From positions 124,001 through 188,000 of the forward strand of contig NZ_RWIT01000002.1 of the NCBI RefSeq assembly GCF_003944715.1: a stretch of DNA of 64,000 nucleotides, given 5' to 3'. Shown in pieces: positions 36,181 through 42,791 of this stretch. The notes beneath the pieces were generated by a model. It made no database searches and was not told the origin of the DNA. It saw only the letters and a program-made list of their open reading frames with translations. The translations under genes were made by a program, and so were the position numbers. Position 1 is the first letter of the stretch, and each line of letters opens with the position of its first letter. This stretch comes from Hymenobacter rigui (GTDB lineage Bacteria > Bacteroidota > Bacteroidia > Cytophagales > Hymenobacteraceae).

Positions 36181-36568
36181 GCAGTAGAACGTTAGGCAGA
36201 GCATCGGGTACATTAAACCAGCGACGAAGCATCTTGCGTGCCAAGGTTGCAACGCTATTCAAACGTCAGCACGCGGGATTCCTCGACTTCGCTCGGAATG
36301 ACGTTCAGTTAGCCACTGTATCCGACATCTGAATCAATAGCCAAAAAAGCGTGGAACACCAAAATGTTCCACGGGGAACGTCAGACCCTTTTGCCGCTTT
36401 TTAGAGCGTTTCGACAAGTTTTCAGCGGCTTAGCGCTAAAACTACAGCAACGTTTTTTATCGAAAAATATTCACCTCCCTACCGCAAGGTCCTTTCTTCT
36501 CGCTACATGGCTCATCGGCACTGGTTGTAGAAAAGGGGGATATGGCTCCGGCTGCTTTCTTTGCGGGC
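36181..36568. other. Gene-free stretch with chimeric repeat arms and a hairpin
   Basis: This gap before the aminotransferase gene holds no convincing gene. Bases about 36186-36270 resemble the left part of the inverted repeat at 59715-59847 (CGACGAAGCATCT, GTTGCAACGCTATTCA). Bases about 36275-36307 are an arm of a different repeat (ATTCCTCGACTTCGCTCGGA). A 9-bp hairpin, CGTGGAACA/TGTTCCACG, lies at 36350-36373. The rest is unremarkable and somewhat AT-rich. Confidence 0.6.
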
Positions 36569-37393
36569 ATGATGGTGCTTTATAACAGTGAGCTACTGCC
36601 AGCCGACGAGGTACGGCTACCCCTGCCCAACCGGGGCCTGTACTTCAACGACGGATTTTTCGAAACGCTGGTGTGGGAGTCAACCGGATTGCGCTATCTG
36701 CCCCACCACATGGCCCGAATGCAGCGGGCAGCGGTGGCGTTGGGCCTGCAGCTACCGTCTGCCCTTTCTACCCCGGCTGCACTTACCGCCACCGTGCGCC
36801 AACTGACCTGTACTGCTGCGGAGCCGCTGCAACGTATCCGGCTGCAGCTTTGGCGGGCAGGGGCCGGCCTCTACGCCCCTGCCACCGAGGAGGTCCAGTG
36901 GCTCATGACTACGCAACCCTTCCAGCCCAACAACTTCCCCATCACTACCTGCGGCTTTGCCGAAACGGTACGCACATACCGCTCGCCAGTATCCTTCTGC
37001 AAAGGTCCCAATGCCCTAACCTACGTGCTGGCCGCCCGGGAGCGGGAGCAGCGCGGGCTGGAGGAGATGATTCTGCTGTCAGTCGACGGCTACGTGGCCG
37101 AAACGGTGACGGCGGCTATTTTCTGGCTACGGGGCACTACGCTATATAGTGCCGCTGAAGCCACGGGCCGCGTGCAAGGGGTGCAGGTAGGGCACCTGCG
37201 GCGTATTGCAGAAACTATTGGTATCAATTGGCAGGAGGGTCTTTTCACCTCCGCCGACCTATTAGCGGCCGATGCCATTTACACGGCCAATGTGGCCGGC
37301 GTTCGGCTGGTGAAGCAGATCGGCAGCCAACGCTTTCCGAGTGAGCACTCGGTGTTGCAGCAATTTTTTGCAGCCGCTACGTTGCGCGCGTAA
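36569..37393 (+). CDS. Class IV aminotransferase (IlvE/PabC-like)
   Basis: A 274-residue fold-type IV PLP enzyme. Family features are LPLPNRGLYFNDGFFETL, the probable PLP lysine in FCKGPNALTYVLA and the VDGYVAETVTAAIFWL segment. Class IV members include branched-chain aminotransferase and 4-amino-4-deoxychorismate lyase; the short length leans to the latter, but this cannot be decided. Start codons at 36569 and 36572 are both possible, and an upstream ATG at 36542 is less likely. It is convergent with the first of two small paralogous genes, 9 bases apart. Confidence 0.82.
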   Translation: MMVLYNSELLPADEVRLPLPNRGLYFNDGFFETLVWESTGLRYLPHHMARMQRAAVALGLQLPSALSTPAALTATVRQLTCTAAEPLQRIRLQLWRAGAGLYAPATEEVQWLMTTQPFQPNNFPITTCGFAETVRTYRSPVSFCKGPNALTYVLAAREREQRGLEEMILLSVDGYVAETVTAAIFWLRGTTLYSAAEATGRVQGVQVGHLRRIAETIGINWQEGLFTSADLLAADAIYTANVAGVRLVKQIGSQRFPSEHSVLQQFFAAATLRA

Positions 37394-37402
37394 ACCGGCT
37401 GA

Positions 37403-37603
37403 TCAGGCGGCCATGCTGGTTGTGCGGCTTCGCATCTGAAACCAGCTCTCAAAAAATTCGGCGAGGTCCGCCTCGGTTACGCTGTTCTGACGCAGTATTT
37501 CAGCACGGTCCTGCCGACCGGCATCCAGTGAGTACAGGGCAATCCAGGCGCGGTGCCGACGGCTCAGACCAGCAGCCCCACCAGCAGTAACAACGGCAGT
37601 CAT
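37403..37603 (-). CDS. Small protein, paralog of the next gene (family unknown)
   Basis: A 66-residue protein with no signal peptide. Its core, GLSRRHRAWIALYSLDAG, continues into NSVTEADLAEFFESWFQM. The neighbouring 65-residue gene has the same pattern with conservative changes. The shared HRAWIALY and VTExDLAEF segments strongly argue that both are expressed. It looks like a short helical protein. Function is unknown. Confidence 0.75.
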   Translation of the reverse strand: MTAVVTAGGAAGLSRRHRAWIALYSLDAGRQDRAEILRQNSVTEADLAEFFESWFQMRSRTTSMAA

Positions 37604-37685
37604 ACAAGTATAGCGTAGAGAGTAACACCATACCTCAGCTACGCAACCGCCTTTGTTATTGGATTTTACAAATCAGCCTGCACTC

Positions 37686-37705
37686 TACCGTTTCCCGAAA
37701 CGGTA
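37686..37705. terminator. Short hairpin after the second small paralog
   Basis: An 8-bp stem TACCGTTT/AAACGGTA with a 4-base loop lies just beyond the stop of the gene ending at 37709. No T-run follows, so terminator function is tentative. Confidence 0.4.
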
Positions 37706-37708
37706 AAA

Positions 37709-37906
37709 TCACTTTACCTGCCGTAGTTGATACCGTTCTTTTAGGTGCAGCCAGCTATCCAGGAATTCTGCTAAATCTGTTTCGGTTACATTGTTTTGCA
37801 CTAATACCTGATTGCGGTACACAGGTGCAATCTGAAGAGCATAAAGGGCAATCCAGGCGCGGTGCTGACGAGAAAGACCGAAACTCGCACATGATGTAGT
37901 AGTCAT
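37709..37906 (-). CDS. Small protein, paralog of the preceding gene (family unknown)
   Basis: A 65-residue protein whose core GLSRQHRAWIALYALQIA and NNVTETDLAEFLDSWLHL closely parallels the gene at 37403-37603. The ATG at 37906 is chosen because it gives the same length and start as the paralog; the frame is open to 37963. It is more AT-rich than its sister, so the pair may be an old duplication with divergent drift. No function is known. Confidence 0.72.
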   Translation of the reverse strand: MTTTSCASFGLSRQHRAWIALYALQIAPVYRNQVLVQNNVTETDLAEFLDSWLHLKERYQLRQVK

Positions 37907-38057
37907 AACAGTAGCATTGCAGACACCGTTATCTACGGCAATCATCCTATTTTCAGATTTCAATTCTCAATTTGAATTGAAATTTTTTTCTACCCTGGGA
38001 ACTTTTCATCTGATACATGCACCCTCACAGCAGTTGCATTTCGCCCAGACACGTCCC

Positions 38058-38852
38058 TTATACAGCTACCGGGGCTTTGATGGCGGGCCAGGGGTCGTAG
38101 TTTTCCAGGGTAAAGTCGTCGTACTGGAAGGCGAAGATGTCCTGCACGGCCGGGTTCAGGCGCATGGTGGGCAGCGGGCGAGGCTCCCGGGTGAGCTGCA
38201 GGCGGGCCTGCTCCAGGTGGTTGCTGTAGAGGTGGGTGTCGCCGCCGGTCCAGATGAACTCGCCGGGTTCCAGGCCGGTGACCTTGGCCATCATGAGCGT
38301 GAGCAGGGCGTAGCTGGCAATGTTGAAGGGCACGCCCAGGAACACGTCGGCGGAGCGCTGGTAGAGCTGGCAGCTCAGGCGGCTGTCGGCCACGTAGAAC
38401 TGGAACAGGGCGTGGCAGGGCGTCAGGCGCATCAGCGGTAAATCGGCCACGTTCCAGGCCGATACCACCATGCGGCGCGAATCGGGCTGGGTGCGGAGCA
38501 GGTGCACCATCTGGGCAATCTGGTCGATGCTCTGGCCGTCGGACGTGGCCCAGCTGCGCCACTGCTTGCCGTAGATGGGGCCCAGGTCGCCGTGCTCGTC
38601 GGCCCACTCCCGCCAGATGGTCACCCCCACGTCTTCCAGCGACTGGTTGCTGGTGTCGCCGCGCAGAAACCACAGCAGCTCGTGGATGATGCTTTTCAGG
38701 TGCACCTTCTTAGTGGTCACCAGCGGAAACCCCTCCTGCAGATTGAAGCGCATCTGATACCCAAACACCGACAGCGTCCCGGTGCCGGTACGGTCGGTTT
38801 TCTGGGTGCCGTTATCGAGGATGTGCTGGAGCAGGGTTTGGTATTGGTGCAT
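38058..38852 (-). CDS. thyA: Thymidylate synthase
   Basis: A 264-residue enzyme that makes dTMP from dUMP with methylene-tetrahydrofolate. The catalytic Cys is in [12 protein letters not shown], followed by [19 protein letters not shown], which binds dUMP. The N-terminus has [19 protein letters not shown] and the C-terminus ends in the usual APVAV. No folA lies next to it in this window. It is followed upstream by a long gene-free block of nested repeats. Confidence 0.97.
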   Translation of the reverse strand: MHQYQTLLQHILDNGTQKTDRTGTGTLSVFGYQMRFNLQEGFPLVTTKKVHLKSIIHELLWFLRGDTSNQSLEDVGVTIWREWADEHGDLGPIYGKQWRSWATSDGQSIDQIAQMVHLLRTQPDSRRMVVSAWNVADLPLMRLTPCHALFQFYVADSRLSCQLYQRSADVFLGVPFNIASYALLTLMMAKVTGLEPGEFIWTGGDTHLYSNHLEQARLQLTREPRPLPTMRLNPAVQDIFAFQYDDFTLENYDPWPAIKAPVAV

Positions 38853-38979
38853 GACGTGGGTAAGCAGAGCGAAGTGAAGACGGCGTGCCCCCCGCTATAA
38901 AAGTTAGGAGCAAGCATCGGGCGCGCAAAGCTACGGCTTCTCTTTAGATGATTAAGTGTTCAGGCAGCTGTCCGCGTGA

Positions 38980-39079
38980 TGTAGAGACGCGACACTTCGC
39001 GTCTCCTCGTTGCTGATGTTATTTATAGCGGCTTGGACGAGCCGTTCAACGAGGAGACGCGAAGTGTCGCGTCTCTACA
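38980..39079. repeat. Family A inverted repeat, perfect 33-bp arms
   Basis: Arms at 38980-39012 and 39047-39079 are exact complements with the core GTAGAGACGCGACACTTCGC. Each arm itself holds a short palindrome. The spacer has the family A signature CTGATGTT...CCGTT next to the arms. Other copies are at 39099-39342, 42159-42257, 46232-46324 and 55061-55160. Confidence 0.9.
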
Positions 39080-39098
39080 CCCTGCCAATTGTACGGCA

Positions 39099-39342
39099 TA
39101 GAGACGCAATATTTTGCATCTCGTGGTTGAACGATACGCCCCATCTCAACAACGAAGCTGTTTAGGAATTCTGGTTTAGCCACTTATCTGTCATCCTGAG
39201 CGCAGCGAAGGACCTTCTCACGTCAGAACAACGGCTGTCCAGACGTGAGAAGGTCCTTCGCTGCGCTCAGGATGACAACGGTTTTGACTTCCTAAACAGC
39301 TTCATCATCAGCAACGAGGAGACGCAAGATATTGCGTCTCTA
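39099..39342. repeat. Nested composite: family A repeat interrupted by two further inverted repeats
   Basis: The outer imperfect family A arms are at about 39099-39131 and 39307-39342. Inside lie perfect 15-bp arms (GAAGCTGTTTAGGAA) at 39154-39168 and 39289-39303. Inside those lie perfect 36-bp arms (core GTCATCCTGAGCGCAGCGAA) at 39189-39224 and 39242-39277. The order implies successive insertions. It fills most of the thyA-photolyase gap; no gene is seen there. Confidence 0.88.
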
Positions 39343-40524
39343 CACTGTGTCATTTACCTCTTGGCGGCGCAGCACTTTTTCGCACTTCTTCCAATAGCTG
39401 AAGAAGCTGGGGAAATAGCCGGCTACTTCCGGCACCAGCCAGGAATGGGCGTCGTGGATGCCGGGGTAATGGGCGGTGGTGGGGTGCTGGCGGGTGTAGA
39501 TGGCCGGCACATCGGCCAGGTGGGGCAGCTCCGTCACCTCCCCCACGAACACCTGAATACCGGGGATATTGTCGGTGGCCAGCTGCTGGATAAAGGCCAG
39601 CACCGCCCCGCTCACCGGGAAACGCCGGAAGTGCGAGGGCTCCAGCAGCAGGATGCGGTTGGCCGGCTCGTCGGCGCGCCACTGCGGGTCGAGATGGTAG
39701 CTGTTGTAGAGCAGCAGCGGGCGAGCGGGGTCGATAATAGGCGTGGGCGTGACGGGCAGCGGCGTTTCCAGGTCGGGCGCGACGGTGGCTTGCAGCTCCG
39801 GGGGCACGGGCAGCGTGGGCAGCTCGCTGTAGGCTACGTCGAGGTAGGTGTGGTGCTGCTGGCTGCCGGTGTAGTGGTTGATGTTTTCCTGATTGCAGTA
39901 ATACTGCTTGCTGGCAAACGCGCCGGCCACCCACTGCCAGCTGCAGGTGTTGCTGGCCAGGTCGCCGTCGAGCAGGTGGTAGTAGAGCCACGCCGCCGGG
40001 GCCGACCAGTGCGCCCGCCCGATGCAGCAGGCCAAGCTGGCCACGTACATGCGCAGGTGGTTGTGCAGGTAGCCGGTGGCGGGCAGCTGGCGCAAATACC
40101 CATCCACGGCCGCAATGCCGGTGCGGGCTTCGGGCAGAGCCCGGGGCAACTGGTGATGCTGCGCGCCGGGCTGAGGCTGGCGTAGGTCGGTGAACAGCTC
40201 GTCGCCGCGGGCCTCCCACACCCGCTGGAAATAGTCGCGCCAGCCCAGCTCGCTGGCCAGCTTCTGCTTGTCGTCGAAGGTGAAGCCGCGGGCCTGCAGG
40301 ACCTCGTACACCTGCCGGGTGCTGATGACGCCCCGGCTCAGGTAGGGCGACAGGTACGTGAGGGCTCCGTTGAGGAAATTGCGCGAGCGGCCGTAGCGCA
40401 CCGGGTCGATGGCTGCTATGCGGTCCAGAATGTCCGCGTAGCGGGTGGGGAAGCTGAGGTTGGGGGCGGCGGTGGGCTCGGGGTGGGCCTGGCCGGCGTG
40501 GAGTTTGCGCAGGTGCGTGCTCAT
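39340..40524 (-). CDS. Photolyase/cryptochrome-related FAD-binding protein with reversed domain order
   Basis: A 394-residue protein. The photolyase FAD-binding helical domain is at the N-terminus (about 25-235): YLSPYLSRGVIS, SELGWRDYFQRVW, GYLHNHLRMYVASL, then DGDLASNTCSWQWVAGAF. A second alpha/beta-like domain (about 265-394) follows, with LLLYNSYHLDP and NRILLLEPSHFRRFPVSGAV. Canonical photolyases have the Rossmann domain first, so this looks permuted or a distinct branch. Whether it repairs DNA or acts as a light receptor is unknown. The DUF2805 gene is just upstream on the same strand. Confidence 0.82.
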   Translation of the reverse strand: MSTHLRKLHAGQAHPEPTAAPNLSFPTRYADILDRIAAIDPVRYGRSRNFLNGALTYLSPYLSRGVISTRQVYEVLQARGFTFDDKQKLASELGWRDYFQRVWEARGDELFTDLRQPQPGAQHHQLPRALPEARTGIAAVDGYLRQLPATGYLHNHLRMYVASLACCIGRAHWSAPAAWLYYHLLDGDLASNTCSWQWVAGAFASKQYYCNQENINHYTGSQQHHTYLDVAYSELPTLPVPPELQATVAPDLETPLPVTPTPIIDPARPLLLYNSYHLDPQWRADEPANRILLLEPSHFRRFPVSGAVLAFIQQLATDNIPGIQVFVGEVTELPHLADVPAIYTRQHPTTAHYPGIHDAHSWLVPEVAGYFPSFFSYWKKCEKVLRRQEVNDTV

Positions 40525-40539
40525 GACGGAAAAGGGGCG

Positions 40540-40824
40540 CTACCGCTTGCTGAGTTTGTTGAGGGAGATGCTGCGCTGCTGGTTGCTCTTGAAGCCGTCC
40601 ACCTCAGTGGGGCGCAGGGCGCGGTGCTTGGTGGCGCGGCCGCTCATGCGGGCCCGCCACATCCGAAACGAGGACGCCTTCATTTCGCGGCGCATCAGGG
40701 TAATGACGTCCTTTTCGGCCAGGCCAAACTGCGCCTCAATGGCCTCGAACGGCGTGCGGTCCTCCCACCCCATTTCGATGATGCGGTCAATGTCGGCGGG
40801 AGATAAAGGGGCGTTTTCGGGCAT
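40540..40824 (-). CDS. TIGR03643/DUF2805-family protein
   Basis: A 94-residue basic protein. The N-half looks like a helix-turn-helix (DIDRIIEMGWEDRTPFEAIE, QFGLAEKDVITLMRREMK), and the C-half is RxWRxRMxGRxTKH-like (MWRARMSGRATKHRALRP). This fits the small TIGR03643 family. It ends 15 bases before the photolyase-like gene on the same strand and is probably co-transcribed with it. Function is unknown; DNA or RNA binding is plausible from the basic tail. Confidence 0.75.
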   Translation of the reverse strand: MPENAPLSPADIDRIIEMGWEDRTPFEAIEAQFGLAEKDVITLMRREMKASSFRMWRARMSGRATKHRALRPTEVDGFKSNQQRSISLNKLSKR

Positions 40825-40930
40825 ACGGCAGCGGATAAGGGCCGGCGTGGGGCGGCCGGCGCTTCAGCAACCGTCGGGCTTCGGGGGATGTTTCGGGAGG
40901 CCCAGCCGACCGAATCTGAAGAGTTTGGCT

Positions 40931-41413
40931 TTATCTACCGGGCGCGGGTACGCCGATACGGGCGGCCAGCACGGCTACTGTCAACCCAATTTCTGCATAG
41001 CCGGTTTGCCCGGTGGCCTCGGCGCGAAACAGAATCGGCAACAGCACATGCTCGGGGGCTACTTCCGGCACCTGGGCCTCCGCGGCCATGCCTTGGGCCG
41101 AATGCAAACACGCTTCCAGCTCGGTGGTAATGGCGATGCTGCCGGTGGGCAGCGGCTCGTCAGGGGCCGCACGGTGCCCGAACATAACTTGCTCCAGCTG
41201 GTGCCGCAGCAGCGCCGGGCTAACCAGTATGGTATCCAGCAGGCCCGAAACCGAACCATGCGGCAGCTCCAGCATTGCCAGCATCAGGTGTTCTGGGCTG
41301 ATATAATCGTTCTGTAACCGAATGGCCAGTAACCGGCTATCGGCAAATAGCGTCTGAAGCTCGAACGAAAATTCCGGCAGCCGTTTTCGGCGTAAGAAAT
41401 CGAATAGGCCCAC
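40931..41413 (-). CDS. Stand-alone Clp N-terminal domain protein
   Basis: A 160-residue protein formed only of two Clp-N (double-Clp repeat) units. The first has ADSRLLAIRLQNDYISPEHL and the second ACLHSAQGMAAEAQVPEVAP with EHVLLPIL. No AAA ATPase follows. In ClpA/ClpC this domain binds substrates or adaptors, so a free copy may act as an adaptor or decoy. The GTG at 41413 (MGLFDFLRRKR) is preferred over a TTG 12 bases upstream. Confidence 0.78.
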   Translation of the reverse strand: MGLFDFLRRKRLPEFSFELQTLFADSRLLAIRLQNDYISPEHLMLAMLELPHGSVSGLLDTILVSPALLRHQLEQVMFGHRAAPDEPLPTGSIAITTELEACLHSAQGMAAEAQVPEVAPEHVLLPILFRAEATGQTGYAEIGLTVAVLAARIGVPAPGR

Positions 41414-41499
41414 GCTGCTAGTCAAGTTAAGTCAGAGGTCGTACTACGCCAAATGCACCTTTTAAGGCATTTTCAATAACAATAAGCCATCACATGAAC

Positions 41500-42069
41500 C
41501 TATAGAAATTTATAGCCAAAGGTCAGCTCTTCCGTTGTGACCGGGCCAGCTTCGAAGCGTAATTGACGCAGCGCTACTACCACTTGCCGCACCATTTCAG
41601 CCCGGCCGGCTGCGCCGGCCGGTATCGTATTTTCCACCTCTTCCAGGTTACTTACCTGGCCGGTGGTGTTGATGGTCAGCCGCATGGTAATCTTGCCTTC
41701 TGCCTGCGCCCGCAACGCCTGGGTTGGGTAGCGGATCGTTCTGCGCAGGTAGTCGTAATACTGGTTGTCTTCGGGAAGAATGTGGTTTTCCTTGATGCGC
41801 TGCCCAATACCTCGTTGCAGAAGCGGCATAGCAGCGCCCGACGCAACAATGCGTAGGGAATCCCGGTGCAGCGCCTGTACCTGATTCAAGAAATCCTGCC
41901 GATTTTTTGCCTGCATGACTTGCCGGCCGCGCTGGGCTGGAGTGGTTGCTGCTTTCCTGGGAGTCACTGGCTTCGCCTCCCAACGGTTGTACGCAGCCTG
42001 CGCCCGAGCTTGCCCGGCGGCGGTTAGCACCAAGACTATAGCGCCCCAAGTCAGTGCCTGTAATTTCAT
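41500..42069 (-). CDS. Exported TonB C-terminal-domain protein
   Basis: A 189-residue protein with a signal peptide (MKLQALTWGAIVLVLTAAGQARA). The C-terminal ~75 residues form a TonB-like domain: YPTQALRAQAEGKITMRLTI, NTTGQVSNLEEVENTIP and a final strand ELTFGYKFL. It lacks the N-terminal transmembrane anchor and Pro-rich region of a true energy transducer. It may therefore be a periplasmic interaction protein rather than a TonB. The ATG at 42069 gives the better signal peptide. Confidence 0.75.
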   Translation of the reverse strand: MKLQALTWGAIVLVLTAAGQARAQAAYNRWEAKPVTPRKAATTPAQRGRQVMQAKNRQDFLNQVQALHRDSLRIVASGAAMPLLQRGIGQRIKENHILPEDNQYYDYLRRTIRYPTQALRAQAEGKITMRLTINTTGQVSNLEEVENTIPAGAAGRAEMVRQVVVALRQLRFEAGPVTTEELTFGYKFL

Positions 42070-42158
42070 ACCTGTCAACATATTATCAATATAAAACCCC
42101 TCACGCAGTAAGCTACATGGGGGGGTGTGCTACATTGTCAGGCAACGGCTTAAACGAC

Positions 42159-42257
42159 GTAAAGACGCAATACTTTGCGTCTCCTCGTTGCTGACGTTGT
42201 TTGCCTCAAACGGCTTCAGGTCGTTCAACGAAGAGACGCAAAGTATTGCGTCTCTAC
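42159..42257. repeat. Family A inverted repeat (two mismatches)
   Basis: Arms at 42159-42190 and 42226-42257 (core AAGACGCAATACTTTGCGTC) pair with two mismatches. The spacer has the family A signature CTGACGTTG...GTCGTT. With the next repeat it occupies the ~310-base gap between the TonB-domain gene and the small Cys-rich gene, where no gene is seen. Confidence 0.88.
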
Positions 42258-42291
42258 ATCGTAGCGGCGGCATAGCCCCAAGCACCTGCAG

Positions 42292-42379
42292 GTAGTAGCG
42301 CGAACTGTGTAGTTCGCGTCCCCGCGCCGTTCAAACGGTTGTCGTTCTGGGACGCGAACTACACAGTTCGCGCTACTAC
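42292..42379. repeat. 30-bp perfect inverted repeat ending at a stop codon
   Basis: Arms at 42292-42321 and 42350-42379 (core GTAGTAGCGCGAACTGTGTA) pair perfectly around 28 bases. The right arm ends one base before the stop codon of the minus-strand gene at 42381, so it is placed to act as its terminator. The arm sequence is not family A or B. Confidence 0.9.
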
Positions 42380-42380
42380 T

Positions 42381-42608
42381 TTACAGCGACTTCACAGCCG
42401 GGGCCGGCGTGGCGGCGGTGGTTTTGGCAGCTTTCTTCATGCAGCACGAGGGCGTGCCGGCGGTGGCACCAGTTTTAGCGCACTTGGCGGCCATTTCGGC
42501 GGTGCAGGCTTCTTTCTTCTTGCCTTTCTTACCGGCGTCGTGGCCCTCGTGGGCGGTGGCGGCGCCGGCTAAGGCGAACAGGCAGAGGGCGAGCAGGGCG
42601 TTTTTCAT
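42381..42608 (-). CDS. Small secreted His/Cys/Lys-rich protein
   Basis: A 75-residue protein with a signal peptide (MKNALLALCLFALAGAATA). The mature part is short and rich in potential metal ligands: HEGHDAGKKGKKKEACTAEM then KCAKTGATAGTPSCCMKK. It has no globular domain. Metal binding in the periplasm is plausible from the His and Cys spacing, but no family is recognised. The end of the gene abuts the 30-bp inverted repeat. Confidence 0.7.
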   Translation of the reverse strand: MKNALLALCLFALAGAATAHEGHDAGKKGKKKEACTAEMAAKCAKTGATAGTPSCCMKKAAKTTAATPAPAVKSL

Positions 42609-42714
42609 GGGCGAAGACTAGGGAAACGAGGAAACAAAAGCCCGAAAGCCGGGGTTGGCTTCTGGTTGCCCTAAAGTAGCGCGGATTCGGCAGAAACCCG
42701 CGCCGGGGCGGCCC

Positions 42715-42722
42715 TACCTTTG
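42715..42722 (+). promoter_or_regulatory. Putative -7 box (TACCTTTG) before the RND-superfamily exporter
   Basis: TACCTTTG matches TAnnTTTG and lies 69 bases before the ATG at 42792, in the short divergent region with the small secreted-protein gene. Confidence 0.4.
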
Positions 42723-42791
42723 CCCGGGCTGCCCCGCGGCCTTTTTCCGTTCAACGATGCGCGCGGCCCCGGCGGCGCGGTACTGGTTTCT

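Noticed and set aside
36364-36585. Short plus-strand frame before the aminotransferase
   Set aside because: It begins in the hairpin and repeat region, overlaps the aminotransferase start, and has no recognisable sequence.
38980-39342. CRISPR-like array of repeats
   Set aside because: The elements are inverted repeats, not evenly spaced direct repeats, and no cas gene is nearby.
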